DNA of 64,000 nucleotides from Weissella confusa (GCA_001436895.1 JQAY01000007.1:89569-153568); one strand, 5' to 3'; shown: positions 25,674 through 35,454, counted from the first letter of the stretch. Made by a program: numbers and translations. The notes: generated from the letters alone by a model not told the origin.

Positions 25674-27518
25674 TTGGCAAAGCGCGAAAACATCCGTAAC
25701 ATTGCAATCATCGCCCACGTCGACCACGGTAAGACGACGTTGGTTAATGAATTGCTTAAGCAATCAGACACGCTTGATATGCGTACTGAACTTGGCGATC
25801 GTGCCATGGATACGAACGATCTTGAAAAGGAACGTGGTATCACGATTTTGGCTAAGAACACAGCCGTTAAGGTTGGGGACAAGCAAATCAACATCTTGGA
25901 CACGCCAGGACACGCGGACTTCGGTGGTGAAGTTGAGCGTATCATGGGTATGGTTGACGGTGTTTTGTTGGTTGTTGATGCCTTTGAAGGTACGATGCCA
26001 CAAACTCGTTTCGTTTTGAAGAAGGCCTTCGAGCAAAACTTGACGCCAATCGTTGTTGTTAACAAGGTTGACCGTCCAGGAGCTCGTCCTACTGAAGTTG
26101 TTGACGAAGTGCTTGATTTGTTTATCGAATTGGGTGCCGACGAAGACCAATTGGAATTCCCAGTTATCTTCGCTTCAGCTATGAACGGAACGTCATCATT
26201 GGATGCTGACTTGGCTACGCAAGAGCACACGATGAAGCCAATCTTCGACACTGTATTCGAAACGATTCCAGCGCCTGAAGACAACTCAGACGAGCCTTTG
26301 CAATTCCAAGTTTCATTGTTGGATTACAACGACTTCGTTGGACGTATCGGTATCGGACGTGTCTTCCGTGGTAAGATCAAGGTTGGTGACAACGTTACTG
26401 TTATGAAGCTTGATGGTACGACGCAAAACTTCCGTGTTACGAAGTTGTTTGGTTTCATTGGTTTGGACCGTGTTGAAATCAACGAAGCTATTGCTGGTGA
26501 CTTGATTGCCGTTTCAGGTATGGAAGAAATTTCAGTTGGTGAAACTGTTGTTGAACCATCACACTTGGACGCATTGCCAGTTTTGCGTATTGATGAGCCT
26601 ACTTTGCAAATGACGTTCCGTACGAACGACTCACCATTTGCTGGTCGCGAAGGTAAGTTCGTGACGGCCCGTCAATTGGAAGACCGTTTGCGTCGCGAAT
26701 TGCACACTGACGTTTCATTGCGTGTTGATGACACTGATGAAGCTGGTGCATGGTTGGTATCAGGACGTGGTGAGTTGCACTTGTCAATCTTGATCGAAAC
26801 TTTGCGTCGTGAAGGATTCGAATTGCAAGTTTCACGTCCACAAGTTATCTTCAAGGAAATTGACGGCGTTGAATCAGAGCCATTCGAAGCTGTTCAAATC
26901 GACACGCCTGACGAGTACTCAGGTTCAGTTATCGATTCATTGAACCAACGTAAGGGTGAGATGCGTAACATGGAGCCAACTGGTACTGGTACGACTCGTA
27001 TGGAGTGGTTGGTACCTTCACGTGGATTGATTGGTTACTCAACTGAATTCATGTCATTGACTCGTGGATACGGTATCTACAACCACACGTTTGAGACGTA
27101 CGCTCCAGTTGTTAAGAACTGGAACCCAGGTCGTCGTAACGGTACGTTGGTTTCAATTAACCAAGGTCAAGCTACGACTTACGCTATCATGGGTGTTGAA
27201 GATCGTGGAATTATGTTCATTCACCCAGGTGATGACATCTACGAAGGAATGGTTGTTGGTATGAACAGCCGTGACAACGACATCTCAGTTAACGTTACGA
27301 AGGCAAAGAACCAAACTAACGTTCGTTCATCAAACAAGGACCAAACTGCCTCAATCAAGACGCCACGTGATATGACGCTTGAAGAGTCATTGGAGTTCTT
27401 GGACGATGATGAGTACGCCGAAGTAACGCCAGAACACGTACGTATCCGTAAGCAAATTTTGGTTACGGCCGAGCGTGAGAAGGCTGCTAAGCGTAAGAAG
27501 ATTGCACAACAAGGCTAA
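25674..27518 (+). CDS. typA: Ribosome-associated translational GTPase TypA/BipA
   Basis: A 614-residue EF-G-like GTPase involved in 50S assembly and stress or cold growth. G motifs: IAHVDHGKTT (G1), RGITILAKN (G2), LDTPGHADFGGE (G3) and VVNKVD (G4). Domain II follows, and the C-terminal part includes the BipA-specific region with RNGTLVSINQG. The start is a TTG at 25674, with AAGGAGA seven bases upstream and MAKRENIRN as the expected N-terminus. Codon use is highly biased, as for an abundant protein. It is followed by a strong terminator and then ftsW. Confidence 0.95.
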   Translation: MAKRENIRNIAIIAHVDHGKTTLVNELLKQSDTLDMRTELGDRAMDTNDLEKERGITILAKNTAVKVGDKQINILDTPGHADFGGEVERIMGMVDGVLLVVDAFEGTMPQTRFVLKKAFEQNLTPIVVVNKVDRPGARPTEVVDEVLDLFIELGADEDQLEFPVIFASAMNGTSSLDADLATQEHTMKPIFDTVFETIPAPEDNSDEPLQFQVSLLDYNDFVGRIGIGRVFRGKIKVGDNVTVMKLDGTTQNFRVTKLFGFIGLDRVEINEAIAGDLIAVSGMEEISVGETVVEPSHLDALPVLRIDEPTLQMTFRTNDSPFAGREGKFVTARQLEDRLRRELHTDVSLRVDDTDEAGAWLVSGRGELHLSILIETLRREGFELQVSRPQVIFKEIDGVESEPFEAVQIDTPDEYSGSVIDSLNQRKGEMRNMEPTGTGTTRMEWLVPSRGLIGYSTEFMSLTRGYGIYNHTFETYAPVVKNWNPGRRNGTLVSINQGQATTYAIMGVEDRGIMFIHPGDDIYEGMVVGMNSRDNDISVNVTKAKNQTNVRSSNKDQTASIKTPRDMTLEESLEFLDDDEYAEVTPEHVRIRKQILVTAEREKAAKRKKIAQQG

Positions 27519-27544
27519 TCTTTTTAAAAATTAGACTAATAGAA

Positions 27545-27577
27545 CGCCCTTTAGCATCATGCTGAAGGGCGTTTTTT
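27545..27577 (+). terminator. Terminator of typA
   Basis: CGCCCTTTAGCA pairs with TGCTGAAGGGCG across TCA (one wobble), then six T. Confidence 0.93.
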
Positions 27578-27662
27578 GTGATTTCATGAAGTTGGAAATG
27601 TTACAGGGGGAAGTGTGCTAAAATAATACAAGTTATAGACTTTAATGAAGGAGCCCTGAACG

Positions 27663-28892
27663 ATGCAAGCTGTGAAAAAACGACGCCGGGGGCGATTATT
27701 CGAAACCATTCGAGATACGCCGAAACGCGTCAGAGAGAAATTTAAATACCTTGACTTGGTCTTGTTGTTACTAATCATCGGCGTATTGGTCTTTGGTGTA
27801 ACTATGGTCTATTCAGCTAGCTCGAATATGAATTCAGGGAGTTCGACGTCCTTCTTGTTCAAGCAAGCCTTCTTTAGCGTTATCAGCGTGAGCGCGATGT
27901 TGCTTATCTTTAGCGTCGACATCAACTGGTCGTCGACCAAGATTGATTACCTAATTTCGGTATTTTTGGCTGTAACGGATATCGGCTTACTTATCGCACT
28001 GGTTGCTGGTCCAGTTACCTCAGGTGCCAAGGGCTGGATTTACATTGGAACCTTTGGTATTCAGCCGGTTGAATACTTTAAAGTTGCCATGATTTTATGG
28101 TTTGCCAAGCGTTTCGCGCGAAATGTTGTCAATCCGTACAAAGTCGTCAAAGGTATTAAAGAACGTGTTCATTACTACAAAGACTTTATCGCACCTGGAA
28201 TTGGTATCTTACTAACGGCACTAATGCCTGACCTCGGTGGTGCGCTAATTCTGTTTGCTTTGGTGGCAATCATTTTCTTAACGTCAGGTATTCGTCCAAC
28301 TGGTTTAATTACGATGGTTGGTATTGTGATTGGCGTTTTGATAATGGTGCCTGTGCTGTTGCCGGTTCTTGAGAAATTACCTTTGATGCACTACCAATTG
28401 CTACGATTTGAATCATATATTGATCCTTGGAAAACTGAGGATGCAGGACACCAATTGATTAATTCGTATTACGCCATTTCAAACGGTGGTTTCTGGGGTC
28501 GTGGTCTGGGTAATAGTATCCAGAAGGCCGGTTATCTACCGGAGCCAAACACCGACTTTATCATGGCGATTGTCGGTGAAGAGTTAGGTGCCGCTTGGAT
28601 TTTGATTATCCTGGCTGTATTTGGCTTTATCATTTGGCGTTTGGTGATATACGCAGTGAAGACACGTAACATGCAAATCCGTTTGACGTTGTATGGTATC
28701 GCCGCATATATCGGCATCCAAATTCTGGTTAACCTTGGTGGTGTTGTCGGAGTCGTACCGATTACTGGTGTGACGTTCCCGTTGATTTCGTATGGTGGGT
28801 CATCATTGATGTCTTGGGGAATTACGTTTGGAATCGCCTTTAACATGATCGGTGTTTTGAAAAAGAATGAAAGTTTACGGGAGCGTGAATAA
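27663..28892 (+). CDS. ftsW: Peptidoglycan glycosyltransferase FtsW (SEDS family)
   Basis: A 409-residue polytopic membrane protein. The SEDS family polymerises glycan strands from lipid II at the septum together with a class B penicillin-binding protein. After a basic cytoplasmic N-terminus (KKRRRGRLF) about ten hydrophobic helices follow. Family segments are seen in the extracellular region (GAKGWIYIG and PEPNTDFIMAIVGEELG) and near the end (PITGVTFPLISYGGSS). Linkage to typA and the ylbG-rsmD-coaD cluster points to FtsW rather than RodA. The ATG follows AAGGAG. ylbG begins at the next base after the stop. Confidence 0.92.
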   Translation: MQAVKKRRRGRLFETIRDTPKRVREKFKYLDLVLLLLIIGVLVFGVTMVYSASSNMNSGSSTSFLFKQAFFSVISVSAMLLIFSVDINWSSTKIDYLISVFLAVTDIGLLIALVAGPVTSGAKGWIYIGTFGIQPVEYFKVAMILWFAKRFARNVVNPYKVVKGIKERVHYYKDFIAPGIGILLTALMPDLGGALILFALVAIIFLTSGIRPTGLITMVGIVIGVLIMVPVLLPVLEKLPLMHYQLLRFESYIDPWKTEDAGHQLINSYYAISNGGFWGRGLGNSIQKAGYLPEPNTDFIMAIVGEELGAAWILIILAVFGFIIWRLVIYAVKTRNMQIRLTLYGIAAYIGIQILVNLGGVVGVVPITGVTFPLISYGGSSLMSWGITFGIAFNMIGVLKKNESLRERE

Positions 28893-29204
28893 ATGGCTTT
28901 TGAAGTAACGCCGCGCCGAAGCGTCGTGGTTTATTTGAAAAATGTTCGTCAAGCGCGCCAATTGCGTCGTTTTGGCGTTGTCAGTTATATTTCAGAAAAG
29001 ATGAAGTATGCTGTCATCTATATGAATGAAGAAGATGTTGCCTCAAAGTCAGCGTTGATTGAACGCTTGGGTTTCGTAGCATCTGTTGATGTTTCTCACT
29101 GGCCTGAGGTTGATACAACCATTGGTAGTCAAGGTGAGGCGTTTGAATTTTCGGTTGATCCATCAGAATTGGTGGATGAGCCAGCTGAAGAAGAGGAATT
29201 GTAA
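28893..29204 (+). CDS. ylbG: YlbG family protein (DUF2129)
   Basis: A 103-residue protein of the DUF2129/YlbG family, with the core RRSVVVYLKNVRQARQLRRFG and a Tyr/Val-rich strand pair, then an acidic tail. Function is unknown; it is found conserved beside rsmD and coaD in Firmicutes, as here. The ATG directly follows the ftsW stop, and the stop shares one base with the rsmD start (TAATG), so translation is coupled. Confidence 0.9.
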   Translation: MAFEVTPRRSVVVYLKNVRQARQLRRFGVVSYISEKMKYAVIYMNEEDVASKSALIERLGFVASVDVSHWPEVDTTIGSQGEAFEFSVDPSELVDEPAEEEEL

Positions 29205-29761
29205 TGCGTATTGTGAGTGGAGAATTTGGTGGTCGTCCATTGAAGGCGGTCCCAGGTGATGCAACCCGACCAACCACGGACAAGGTTAAGGAAGCTATTT
29301 TTAGCATGATTGGTCCATATTTTGATGGTGGTCGTTCGTTGGATTTGTATGCTGGCTCTGGCGGATTGAGTATTGAAGGCGTATCTCGCGGTTTAGATGA
29401 AGCAGTCTTGGTCGACCGTCAATTCGCAGCAATCAAGACGATTAACGACAATATTGCGATTACGAAAGCACCAGAGAAGTTTACTGTCATCAAGAGCACT
29501 GCAGATGCAGCTATCCAACGCTTGATGGGATCACAACCATTCGATGTGTTGTACTTTGATCCGCCATATGCCAAGCAAACGATTGTTGCTGACCTTGAGA
29601 AGCTTCTTGCCGCAAACTTGATTGCACCAGAGGCATTGATTGTGGCCGAGACGGATCAAAATGCAAACTTGCCGGAAGATTTGCCTAATTTCGAGTTTTT
29701 GAAAGAAAAGGATTACGGTATTACGGTGGTTAAGCTATATCAATATAAGGGGGAAGCATAA
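29204..29761 (+). CDS. rsmD: 16S rRNA (guanine966-N2)-methyltransferase
   Basis: A 185-residue SAM-dependent methyltransferase acting on assembled 30S intermediates. The N-terminal MRIVSGEFGGRPL and TRPTTDKVKEAIFS segments are diagnostic. The SAM-binding glycine motif is LDLYAGSGGLSIE, and the catalytic motif is FDPPYAK. Both ends overlap by one base with ylbG and coaD. The rsmD-coaD pair is widely conserved. Confidence 0.94.
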   Translation: MRIVSGEFGGRPLKAVPGDATRPTTDKVKEAIFSMIGPYFDGGRSLDLYAGSGGLSIEGVSRGLDEAVLVDRQFAAIKTINDNIAITKAPEKFTVIKSTADAAIQRLMGSQPFDVLYFDPPYAKQTIVADLEKLLAANLIAPEALIVAETDQNANLPEDLPNFEFLKEKDYGITVVKLYQYKGEA

Positions 29762-30240
29762 TGCGTCGTGTATTATTTCCAGGTAGTTTTGATCCATTTA
29801 CGAATGGACATCTAGATGTTGTTAAGCGTGCCGCAACGCTCTTTGATGAGGTTGTGATTGGTGTAGGCACAAACAAGATAAAAAAGTATCTCTTTTCACC
29901 TGAAGAAAAGATTACCCTAATCGAGGCATCCGTAGCTGATTTGCCGAACGTAACCGTACGTGAAATGTCTGGTTTGACGATTGAGTATATGAAAGAAATC
30001 AACGCTGATACGTTAGTGCGTGGTTTGCGTAACGAGACTGATTATCTCTACGAGCGTGATATTGCCGAAATGAACCACTTCTTGGGCACTGTTGAGACGG
30101 TCTTTTTGATGGCCCGACCAGAGCATCAAAATATTTCAAGTTCAATTCTAAAAGAAGTTGTTAGTTTTGGGGCTGACGTACACGAATTGGTGCCTGGTCC
30201 AGTTGCCAATGCACTTGCTGAAAAGTTTGCGGAGAAGTAG
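29761..30240 (+). CDS. coaD: Phosphopantetheine adenylyltransferase
   Basis: A 159-residue nucleotidyltransferase of the fourth step in coenzyme A synthesis, joining ATP and 4'-phosphopantetheine. The PGSFDPFTNGHLD segment contains the T/HxGH-type nucleotide-binding site, and VRGLRNETDYLYERDIAEMN and SSSILKEV complete the family pattern. It starts with a one-base overlap with rsmD and ends three bases before the Lon-like protease gene. Confidence 0.95.
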   Translation: MRRVLFPGSFDPFTNGHLDVVKRAATLFDEVVIGVGTNKIKKYLFSPEEKITLIEASVADLPNVTVREMSGLTIEYMKEINADTLVRGLRNETDYLYERDIAEMNHFLGTVETVFLMARPEHQNISSSILKEVVSFGADVHELVPGPVANALAEKFAEK

Positions 30241-30243
30241 CGT

Positions 30244-31299
30244 ATGGCTGAAAAACAAAAGAAGTCTCATAAATGGCTGAAAATTTCTGGCATTATTGCG
30301 GCTGTGCTAGTTTTGTTGGCATTGGTTAGTCCATTGCCGTTATATGCTGAAACTCCTGGCGAGGCAGACAACCTGGCCGGCTACATCAAAGTTGATGGCA
30401 AGAAGCCTAAGGTTGACGGTGAGTATATGATTACAGCTGTCTATATGTCCCAGGTTAACGGTATCGGTGCCATTATGGCGTTACTTGATCCAACTGCATC
30501 ACTAATGACTTCATACGAGGCGAATGGTGGCGGCTCTCAGGCTGACAATGTGGCTATTAACAAGGTGTACATGGACTCTGCTGTGAATGAGGCTAAAGCC
30601 ACAGCGTTTAAAGCTGCTGACGTGCCATATACACGTACCTTTAACGGGATTTACGTTATGGCTGTGCAAGATAACTCTAATTTTAAAAAGCAGTTGCACG
30701 TTGGGGACCTCATTACATCGGTTGATGGTAAGTCGTTCGAGTCAGCAAAGGGATTCCAAAATTACATTCGTAAAAACAAAGTTGGCTCAAAACTAACAAT
30801 CAACTATCAACATAACGGCAAGACGAAAGAAGCAACTGGTAAGACGGTTGCTTTGGCCGGGACTAAGAAGTTACCTGGTATCGGTATTGCACTAACAGAC
30901 GCAGTTGATGTGACGTCTGATCGACAAGTTACGGCGGATATGGGCGACATTGGTGGTCCATCTGGCGGTTTGATGTTCTCATTAGAAATGTACGATGCGT
31001 TGGCCAATGAAAATTTGGCTGCTGGTCGTAAAATCGCTGGTACTGGAACAATTGACAAAGACGGCAATGTTGGCGAAATTGGTGGTATCGATAAAAAGGT
31101 CATAGTCGCCCATGAATCAGGTGCTAAGATTTTCTTTGCCCCATATATCAAGCCAACCAAGGCCAATTTGGCAATGGAATCTGACGGCATGACAAATTAC
31201 CAACTAGCGGTCAAAACGGCTAAGAAATACGCGCCTGGCATGAAAATTGTGCCAGTCAAGACGTTTGATGATGCAGTTAAGTATTTGCGCACACATTAA
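30244..31299 (+). CDS. ylbL: PDZ-containing Lon-like serine protease (YlbL/SepM)
   Basis: A 351-residue membrane-anchored protease. One N-terminal transmembrane helix (about residues 12-34) is followed by a PDZ domain (about 130-205, NFKKQLHVGDLITSVDG) and a Lon-type protease domain. The Ser/Lys dyad is seen as the Ser in GGPSGGLMFSLE and the Lys in GGIDKKVI. The extracellular side is expected for the catalytic part. In streptococci the homologue SepM trims a peptide pheromone; in Bacillus YlbL is linked to DNA damage recovery. The substrate here is unknown. It ends the ftsW-coaD cluster. Confidence 0.92.
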   Translation: MAEKQKKSHKWLKISGIIAAVLVLLALVSPLPLYAETPGEADNLAGYIKVDGKKPKVDGEYMITAVYMSQVNGIGAIMALLDPTASLMTSYEANGGGSQADNVAINKVYMDSAVNEAKATAFKAADVPYTRTFNGIYVMAVQDNSNFKKQLHVGDLITSVDGKSFESAKGFQNYIRKNKVGSKLTINYQHNGKTKEATGKTVALAGTKKLPGIGIALTDAVDVTSDRQVTADMGDIGGPSGGLMFSLEMYDALANENLAAGRKIAGTGTIDKDGNVGEIGGIDKKVIVAHESGAKIFFAPYIKPTKANLAMESDGMTNYQLAVKTAKKYAPGMKIVPVKTFDDAVKYLRTH

Positions 31300-31311
31300 T
31301 ATTAAAAAATG

Positions 31312-31337
31312 AACCAGCTGTCAAAGCTGGTTTTTTT
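31312..31337 (+). terminator. Terminator of the ftsW-ylbL cluster
   Basis: AACCAGCT pairs with AGCTGGTT across five bases, then a T-run. Confidence 0.9.
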
Positions 31338-31380
31338 GTGCCCATCTGGCAGGATATTGGTGTGTGAAAAATTGAATTTG

Positions 31381-31389
31381 TGGTATATT
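31381..31389 (+). promoter_or_regulatory. Extended -10 promoter of ndk
   Basis: TGGTATATT, 29 bases before the start codon; the -35 is weak. Confidence 0.55.
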
Positions 31390-31418
31390 AACCCATATAA
31401 GACAAGGGGGATAATGAC

Positions 31419-31841
31419 ATGTCTGAAGAACGAACATTGGTTTTGATTAAGCCAGATGGTGTTGTGCGTGGTTTGATGGGGGAAGTCTTTTCACGTTTGG
31501 AACGTAAGGGCTACAAGATTACGTCGCTGTTGATGACAGAGGCGACAGAAGAACAGCTACGTCGTCACTACGCCGAAAAGGTCAATGCACCTTATTTCCC
31601 AGAAATTTTGGAGTATATGACAAGCGGTCCATTAGTTGCGATGGTGGTAACAGGGACAAACATCGTGAAGAATTTCCGTGCGATGGCTGGTGTAACGAAT
31701 CCAAGTGAGGCAGCTCCTGGCACGATTCGTGGTGATTATGGTCGCGATTGGGAAGATGGTGCCGTACGTAACATCGTCCACAGTTCTGACAGTGTTGAAA
31801 ATGCCGAACGCGAAATTAGCATTTGGTTTGAAAATCACTAA
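31419..31841 (+). CDS. ndk: Nucleoside diphosphate kinase
   Basis: A 140-residue enzyme that equilibrates nucleoside di- and triphosphates through a phosphohistidine. The N-terminal ERTLVLIKPDGV is diagnostic, and the active-site His121 lies in RNIVHSSDS. Many lactic acid bacteria lack ndk, so its presence is worth noting. An AAGGGGG box precedes the ATG. It is a single gene with an extended -10 promoter. Confidence 0.95.
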   Translation: MSEERTLVLIKPDGVVRGLMGEVFSRLERKGYKITSLLMTEATEEQLRRHYAEKVNAPYFPEILEYMTSGPLVAMVVTGTNIVKNFRAMAGVTNPSEAAPGTIRGDYGRDWEDGAVRNIVHSSDSVENAEREISIWFENH

Positions 31842-31846
31842 AAATT

Positions 31847-31875
31847 TTGACAAACTTGCATAAAATCTGTACAGT
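31847..31875 (+). promoter_or_regulatory. Strong promoter between ndk and the MFS gene
   Basis: TTGACA (31847-31852), 17 bases, TACAGT (31870-31875), starting five bases after the ndk stop. Confidence 0.7.
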
Positions 31876-31897
31876 AATACGAGTTGTTACGTACAGA
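31866..31897 (+). repeat. Palindrome over the -10 and transcription start
   Basis: TCTGTAC (31866-31872) and GTACAGA (31891-31897) are exact reverse complements, with a second weaker GTAA/TTAC pairing inside. It covers the -10 and predicted start, a typical repressor-operator position. Confidence 0.6.
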
Positions 31898-31927
31898 TAG
31901 CACAATTTATTTGTGCCGAACATAGAG

Positions 31928-31968
31928 GCGAACATCATTTCTAATTGAGATGATGGGCGCCTTTTATT
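31928..31968 (+). terminator. Terminator upstream of the MFS gene (attenuator or ndk terminator)
   Basis: GGCG and CATCAT pair with ATGATG and CGCC in a nested stem followed by TTTTATTT. A GCACAA/TTGTGC hairpin precedes it. Confidence 0.75.
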
Positions 31969-31986
31969 TGTTTTAAGGAGGGAATT

Positions 31987-33336
31987 ATGCAGGCAAAGGA
32001 ATGGCATGTGTTACGAGCTGTAATCGCGGCTGGTATCATGAGTTTTAGTGGGGTGTTGATTGAAACATCGATGAACGTTACGTTTCCAACCCTAATGAAT
32101 GAGTTTCAAACCGACGCAAACGGCGTGCAATGGGTGACGACTGGTTATTTGCTAGCCATCGCAGTGATTGTGCCACTTTCAGCATTTTTAATTCGCAATT
32201 ATTCGCCACGACGTCTGTTTATTATTGCAAATCTATTATTCTTGGTGGGGGTCATTTTAGATGGGTTTGCGCCTAATCTATTAGTGCTGCTAACTGGTCG
32301 CGTCTTCCAGGGAATTGGAACGGGAATCGCATTACCATTAATGTTTGACATCATTTTGACGAAATCCCCACTTGATCGACGTGGCGTAATGATGGGAATT
32401 GGAACAATGACCACGTCAATTGCGCCTGCCATTGGTCCAACATACGGCGGTATCTTGTTAAATAGTTTGGGTTGGCGTTCAATCTTCTGGTTTTTGATTG
32501 TTTTGCTGGTAGCCTCATTAATCATGGGACTGACAAGTATGCCGGTTGAAACAGTTAAGCGAACGGAAAGTTTTGCCTTTGGTGCGTTTGTTTTTCTTGG
32601 ATTAGGATTGGCATTGCTATTGATGGCCGTCGAACGTCTGTCACTAATGTTCCTAATTGGGGCAGTCGTCTTGCTAGTGATATTCGCATTCTTAAACAAG
32701 CGTCGTCAACTATTGAATTTAGCCATTTTACGTCACTCGCGCTATGATCGCTTAATGATTAGCTTCCTTGTTTATCAAGCAATCCTGCTAGGACTCTCAT
32801 TCATCTTGCCTAACTACTTGCAACTAGGTTTGGGGCGTACAGCAACTGCTGCTGGACTATTCATGTTCCCGGGTGCGGTCATTGGTTCTGTACTGGCACC
32901 AGTTTCAGGACGCGTATTGGACAAATTTGGTGCAGTTAAGCCAATCTTATTTGGTCTGAGCGTTGCGACGCTGGCAATGGTGTTGATGGCCGTATTCTTT
33001 AAGGAGCTATCATTCTGGACGCTGATGCTAACACATATGGTGTTAATGGTCGGAATCGGCTTTTCATATGCGAACCTCATGACCATCACGCTATCAAGCC
33101 TGGCACCAAGTGAGAATGCGGATGGTAACAGTGTGCTGAACACCTTGCAACAATTTGTTGGTGCCAGTGCGACCGCGATTGTCGCCCAAATTTTTGCATC
33201 GGCAACTGATCGTCATATTGGAGACGGCGTTGTGACTGGGTCGCAATCCGGACTTATTTTCTTAACTGTCTTGATGATTATTTCAATTTTGGCCTTTTTC
33301 ACAGTCATGCGCAGTGTAAAAACAGCGAACAAATAA
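31987..33336 (+). CDS. MFS transporter, DHA2/EmrB-QacA type
   Basis: A 449-residue membrane protein with about 13-14 predicted helices, the pattern of the DHA2 drug:H+ antiporters. The antiporter motif C is recognisable as APAIGPTYGGILL in helix 5, and motif A-like residues as NYSPRRLF between helices 2 and 3. The substrate is unknown; multidrug efflux is the usual role. It has a strong AAGGAGGG box. The upstream region carries a promoter, palindrome and terminator, which suggests controlled expression. A terminator follows. Confidence 0.85.
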   Translation: MQAKEWHVLRAVIAAGIMSFSGVLIETSMNVTFPTLMNEFQTDANGVQWVTTGYLLAIAVIVPLSAFLIRNYSPRRLFIIANLLFLVGVILDGFAPNLLVLLTGRVFQGIGTGIALPLMFDIILTKSPLDRRGVMMGIGTMTTSIAPAIGPTYGGILLNSLGWRSIFWFLIVLLVASLIMGLTSMPVETVKRTESFAFGAFVFLGLGLALLLMAVERLSLMFLIGAVVLLVIFAFLNKRRQLLNLAILRHSRYDRLMISFLVYQAILLGLSFILPNYLQLGLGRTATAAGLFMFPGAVIGSVLAPVSGRVLDKFGAVKPILFGLSVATLAMVLMAVFFKELSFWTLMLTHMVLMVGIGFSYANLMTITLSSLAPSENADGNSVLNTLQQFVGASATAIVAQIFASATDRHIGDGVVTGSQSGLIFLTVLMIISILAFFTVMRSVKTANK

Positions 33337-33350
33337 CATTACTATTAAAT

Positions 33351-33382
33351 GTCACTGACCGGTTTTTGGTTGGTGGCTTTTT
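33351..33382 (+). terminator. Terminator of the MFS gene
   Basis: GTCACTGACC pairs with GGTTGGTGGC through several G-U pairs, then TTTTT. Confidence 0.72.
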
Positions 33383-33465
33383 AGTTTACATAATATTTTA
33401 ATTGAAAAATCGAAACCTTGATTTATCAACGGTTGAAGCCTTTCAATGGGGGTTGACAAACTTAC

Positions 33466-33493
33466 TTGCATATTGTGCATTCAAGCGTATAAT
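33466..33493 (+). promoter_or_regulatory. dnaG-rpoD promoter
   Basis: TTGCAT (33466-33471), 16 bases, TATAAT (33488-33493). A TTGACA lies further upstream at 33453 and may add a second start. Confidence 0.7.
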
Positions 33494-33532
33494 TATAAGA
33501 GCTGGAAATGGTCATTTTTAGAGTTGGGGGTG

Positions 33533-35440
33533 ATGACAATCGCAACACGTATTCCAGAACAGTTGGTCGAAGAAATTCGACAACGTGTTAATATCGTTGA
33601 TGTCATTTCGCCATATGTACAACTGAAGAAACAGGGACGCAATCTGTTTGGGCTTTGCCCGTTCCACGATGAGCGTACACCGTCTTTCTCAGTTAATGAA
33701 GATAAACAAATTTATCACTGCTTCTCATGCGGTCGTGGTGGTAACGTCTTTAGTTTTATCATGGATATCGATAATGCAACCTTCCCACAAGCTGTGGCAA
33801 AGGTTGCCCCATTTGCCGGGGTTGATTTAGATGCATCATACACATCTGACGAAGCAACGGAAGTGGTTGATCCACAAATTAAGGCGCTGCGTGAATTGTA
33901 CGCAGACGCGACAAAGTTGTACCACCACTTGCTAGTTAATACCGAGGCAGGTGAGGGTGCCCTTGATTACCTACATAATCGAGGCTTGGATGATGGCACA
34001 ATTGATGCATTTATGCTTGGGTTCGCACCTGAAAATGATGTGTTGATTAACTACTTCCAAGAACAACAAGTAGATTATCAGTTGCTACGTTCATCGGAAT
34101 TGTTCATTGAATGGGATGATGGCACGTTGCACGATCGCTTTACGAATCGTGTGCTTTTTACAATTCGTGATAGTGCTAGTCACCCAATCGCGTTTTCTGG
34201 ACGTCGTTTGTCAAATGACGACACCCAAGCGAAGTACATGAATTCACCTGAGAGTCCACTGTTTAACAAGTCACAAGAATTGTTTAACTTGGACCTTGCC
34301 AAGGGCGCAATTCGTAAGCAAAAGCACGCGGTTGTATTCGAAGGGTTCATGGACGTTATTGCCGCATTCCAAGCTGGCGTGCAAAACGGAGTTGCCTCAA
34401 TGGGAACATCGTTGACGCCAGAACAGGTGCAAGTGCTTTCTCGCATGGCTGATAACGTGTCAATTAGTTATGACTCTGATGCAGCTGGTCAAAAGGCGAC
34501 AAAGCGTGCGTTAGACTTAGTTGCGCAAAACGGGCACATCACGGCGAATGTGATTCACATTCCGGATAATCAAGATCCTGATGAGTTTTTACGTTCCAAT
34601 GATGTCAGTGCATTTTTGAATGTGCTATCACATAATACTGAAGATCCAGTTGCGTTTAATATCCGCTATTTAAAGACGGATCGCAATCTGAATAACCAAA
34701 CCGAGTTGTTTGCTTACGTAAGTGATGTATTAGGTGTCATCGCAACGGTGTCAGAACCCGTTATGCGTGAGACTTATCTACGTGAAATTTCTGATGAATT
34801 CAACATTGGCATGGAGGCGTTGCAAGATCAATTGCGTCCATTGCTACTGCAACAGCAGGCCAATCGTTCTAACCCTAGGTCGACGAATAATCGTCAATCG
34901 GGTTACCGTCGACCAGAGCCTAATTATCCGGTCGCGCCGAACGGAGATTGGCAAGCTAATGCACCGGCACCGATTCCGGCGCCAACGCCACGAACGATTT
35001 CACGAGTTGAAAAAGCTGAACGAATGCTGTTGGCTTGGATGCTCCGTGATAACGATGTTTGGTTGCAAGTGACTGGCACACCAGACTTTACGTTCGTTGA
35101 CGTACCATACGAAACGCTGTTGATGTTGGCAACTGGCTATCGTGAGACACATGGCAATGAGCCAATTGTTGATATGGCAGGCTTTATGGACTTTGTTCAG
35201 AAACCTGAATTGACACGTATTTTGGCAACGCTTGATGATTTTGATGACGAATTATTCGCTGATCGTAGTCAAGTTGGCATGTATATTCAATTTATTAGCC
35301 ACGATGCCCCATTATCTGATAGAATTAATAGGTTACAGCGTCAGATTAAAGAAGCTAATCAAATGCACAATGACGCGCTAGTCGCTCAACTTAGTGTTGA
35401 GTATATGGCGGCGTTACGTGAACAACAGACCCACAAGTAA
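33533..35440 (+). CDS. dnaG: DNA primase
   Basis: A 635-residue primase that makes RNA primers at the replication fork. The N-terminal CHC2 zinc finger is clear ([11 protein letters not shown]...[10 protein letters not shown]). The TOPRIM polymerase core includes FEGFMDVIA and a metal-binding [11 protein letters not shown] Pro/Asn-rich linker at about residues 440-495 leads to the C-terminal helicase-binding domain. The frame is open from 33446, but the ATG at 33533 has TTGGGGG upstream and gives the standard N-terminus. It is followed 14 bases later by rpoD, the macromolecular synthesis operon order. Confidence 0.95.
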   Translation: MTIATRIPEQLVEEIRQRVNIVDVISPYVQLKKQGRNLFGLCPFHDERTPSFSVNEDKQIYHCFSCGRGGNVFSFIMDIDNATFPQAVAKVAPFAGVDLDASYTSDEATEVVDPQIKALRELYADATKLYHHLLVNTEAGEGALDYLHNRGLDDGTIDAFMLGFAPENDVLINYFQEQQVDYQLLRSSELFIEWDDGTLHDRFTNRVLFTIRDSASHPIAFSGRRLSNDDTQAKYMNSPESPLFNKSQELFNLDLAKGAIRKQKHAVVFEGFMDVIAAFQAGVQNGVASMGTSLTPEQVQVLSRMADNVSISYDSDAAGQKATKRALDLVAQNGHITANVIHIPDNQDPDEFLRSNDVSAFLNVLSHNTEDPVAFNIRYLKTDRNLNNQTELFAYVSDVLGVIATVSEPVMRETYLREISDEFNIGMEALQDQLRPLLLQQQANRSNPRSTNNRQSGYRRPEPNYPVAPNGDWQANAPAPIPAPTPRTISRVEKAERMLLAWMLRDNDVWLQVTGTPDFTFVDVPYETLLMLATGYRETHGNEPIVDMAGFMDFVQKPELTRILATLDDFDDELFADRSQVGMYIQFISHDAPLSDRINRLQRQIKEANQMHNDALVAQLSVEYMAALREQQTHK

Positions 35441-35454
35441 TTAAGGAGGCCGCT

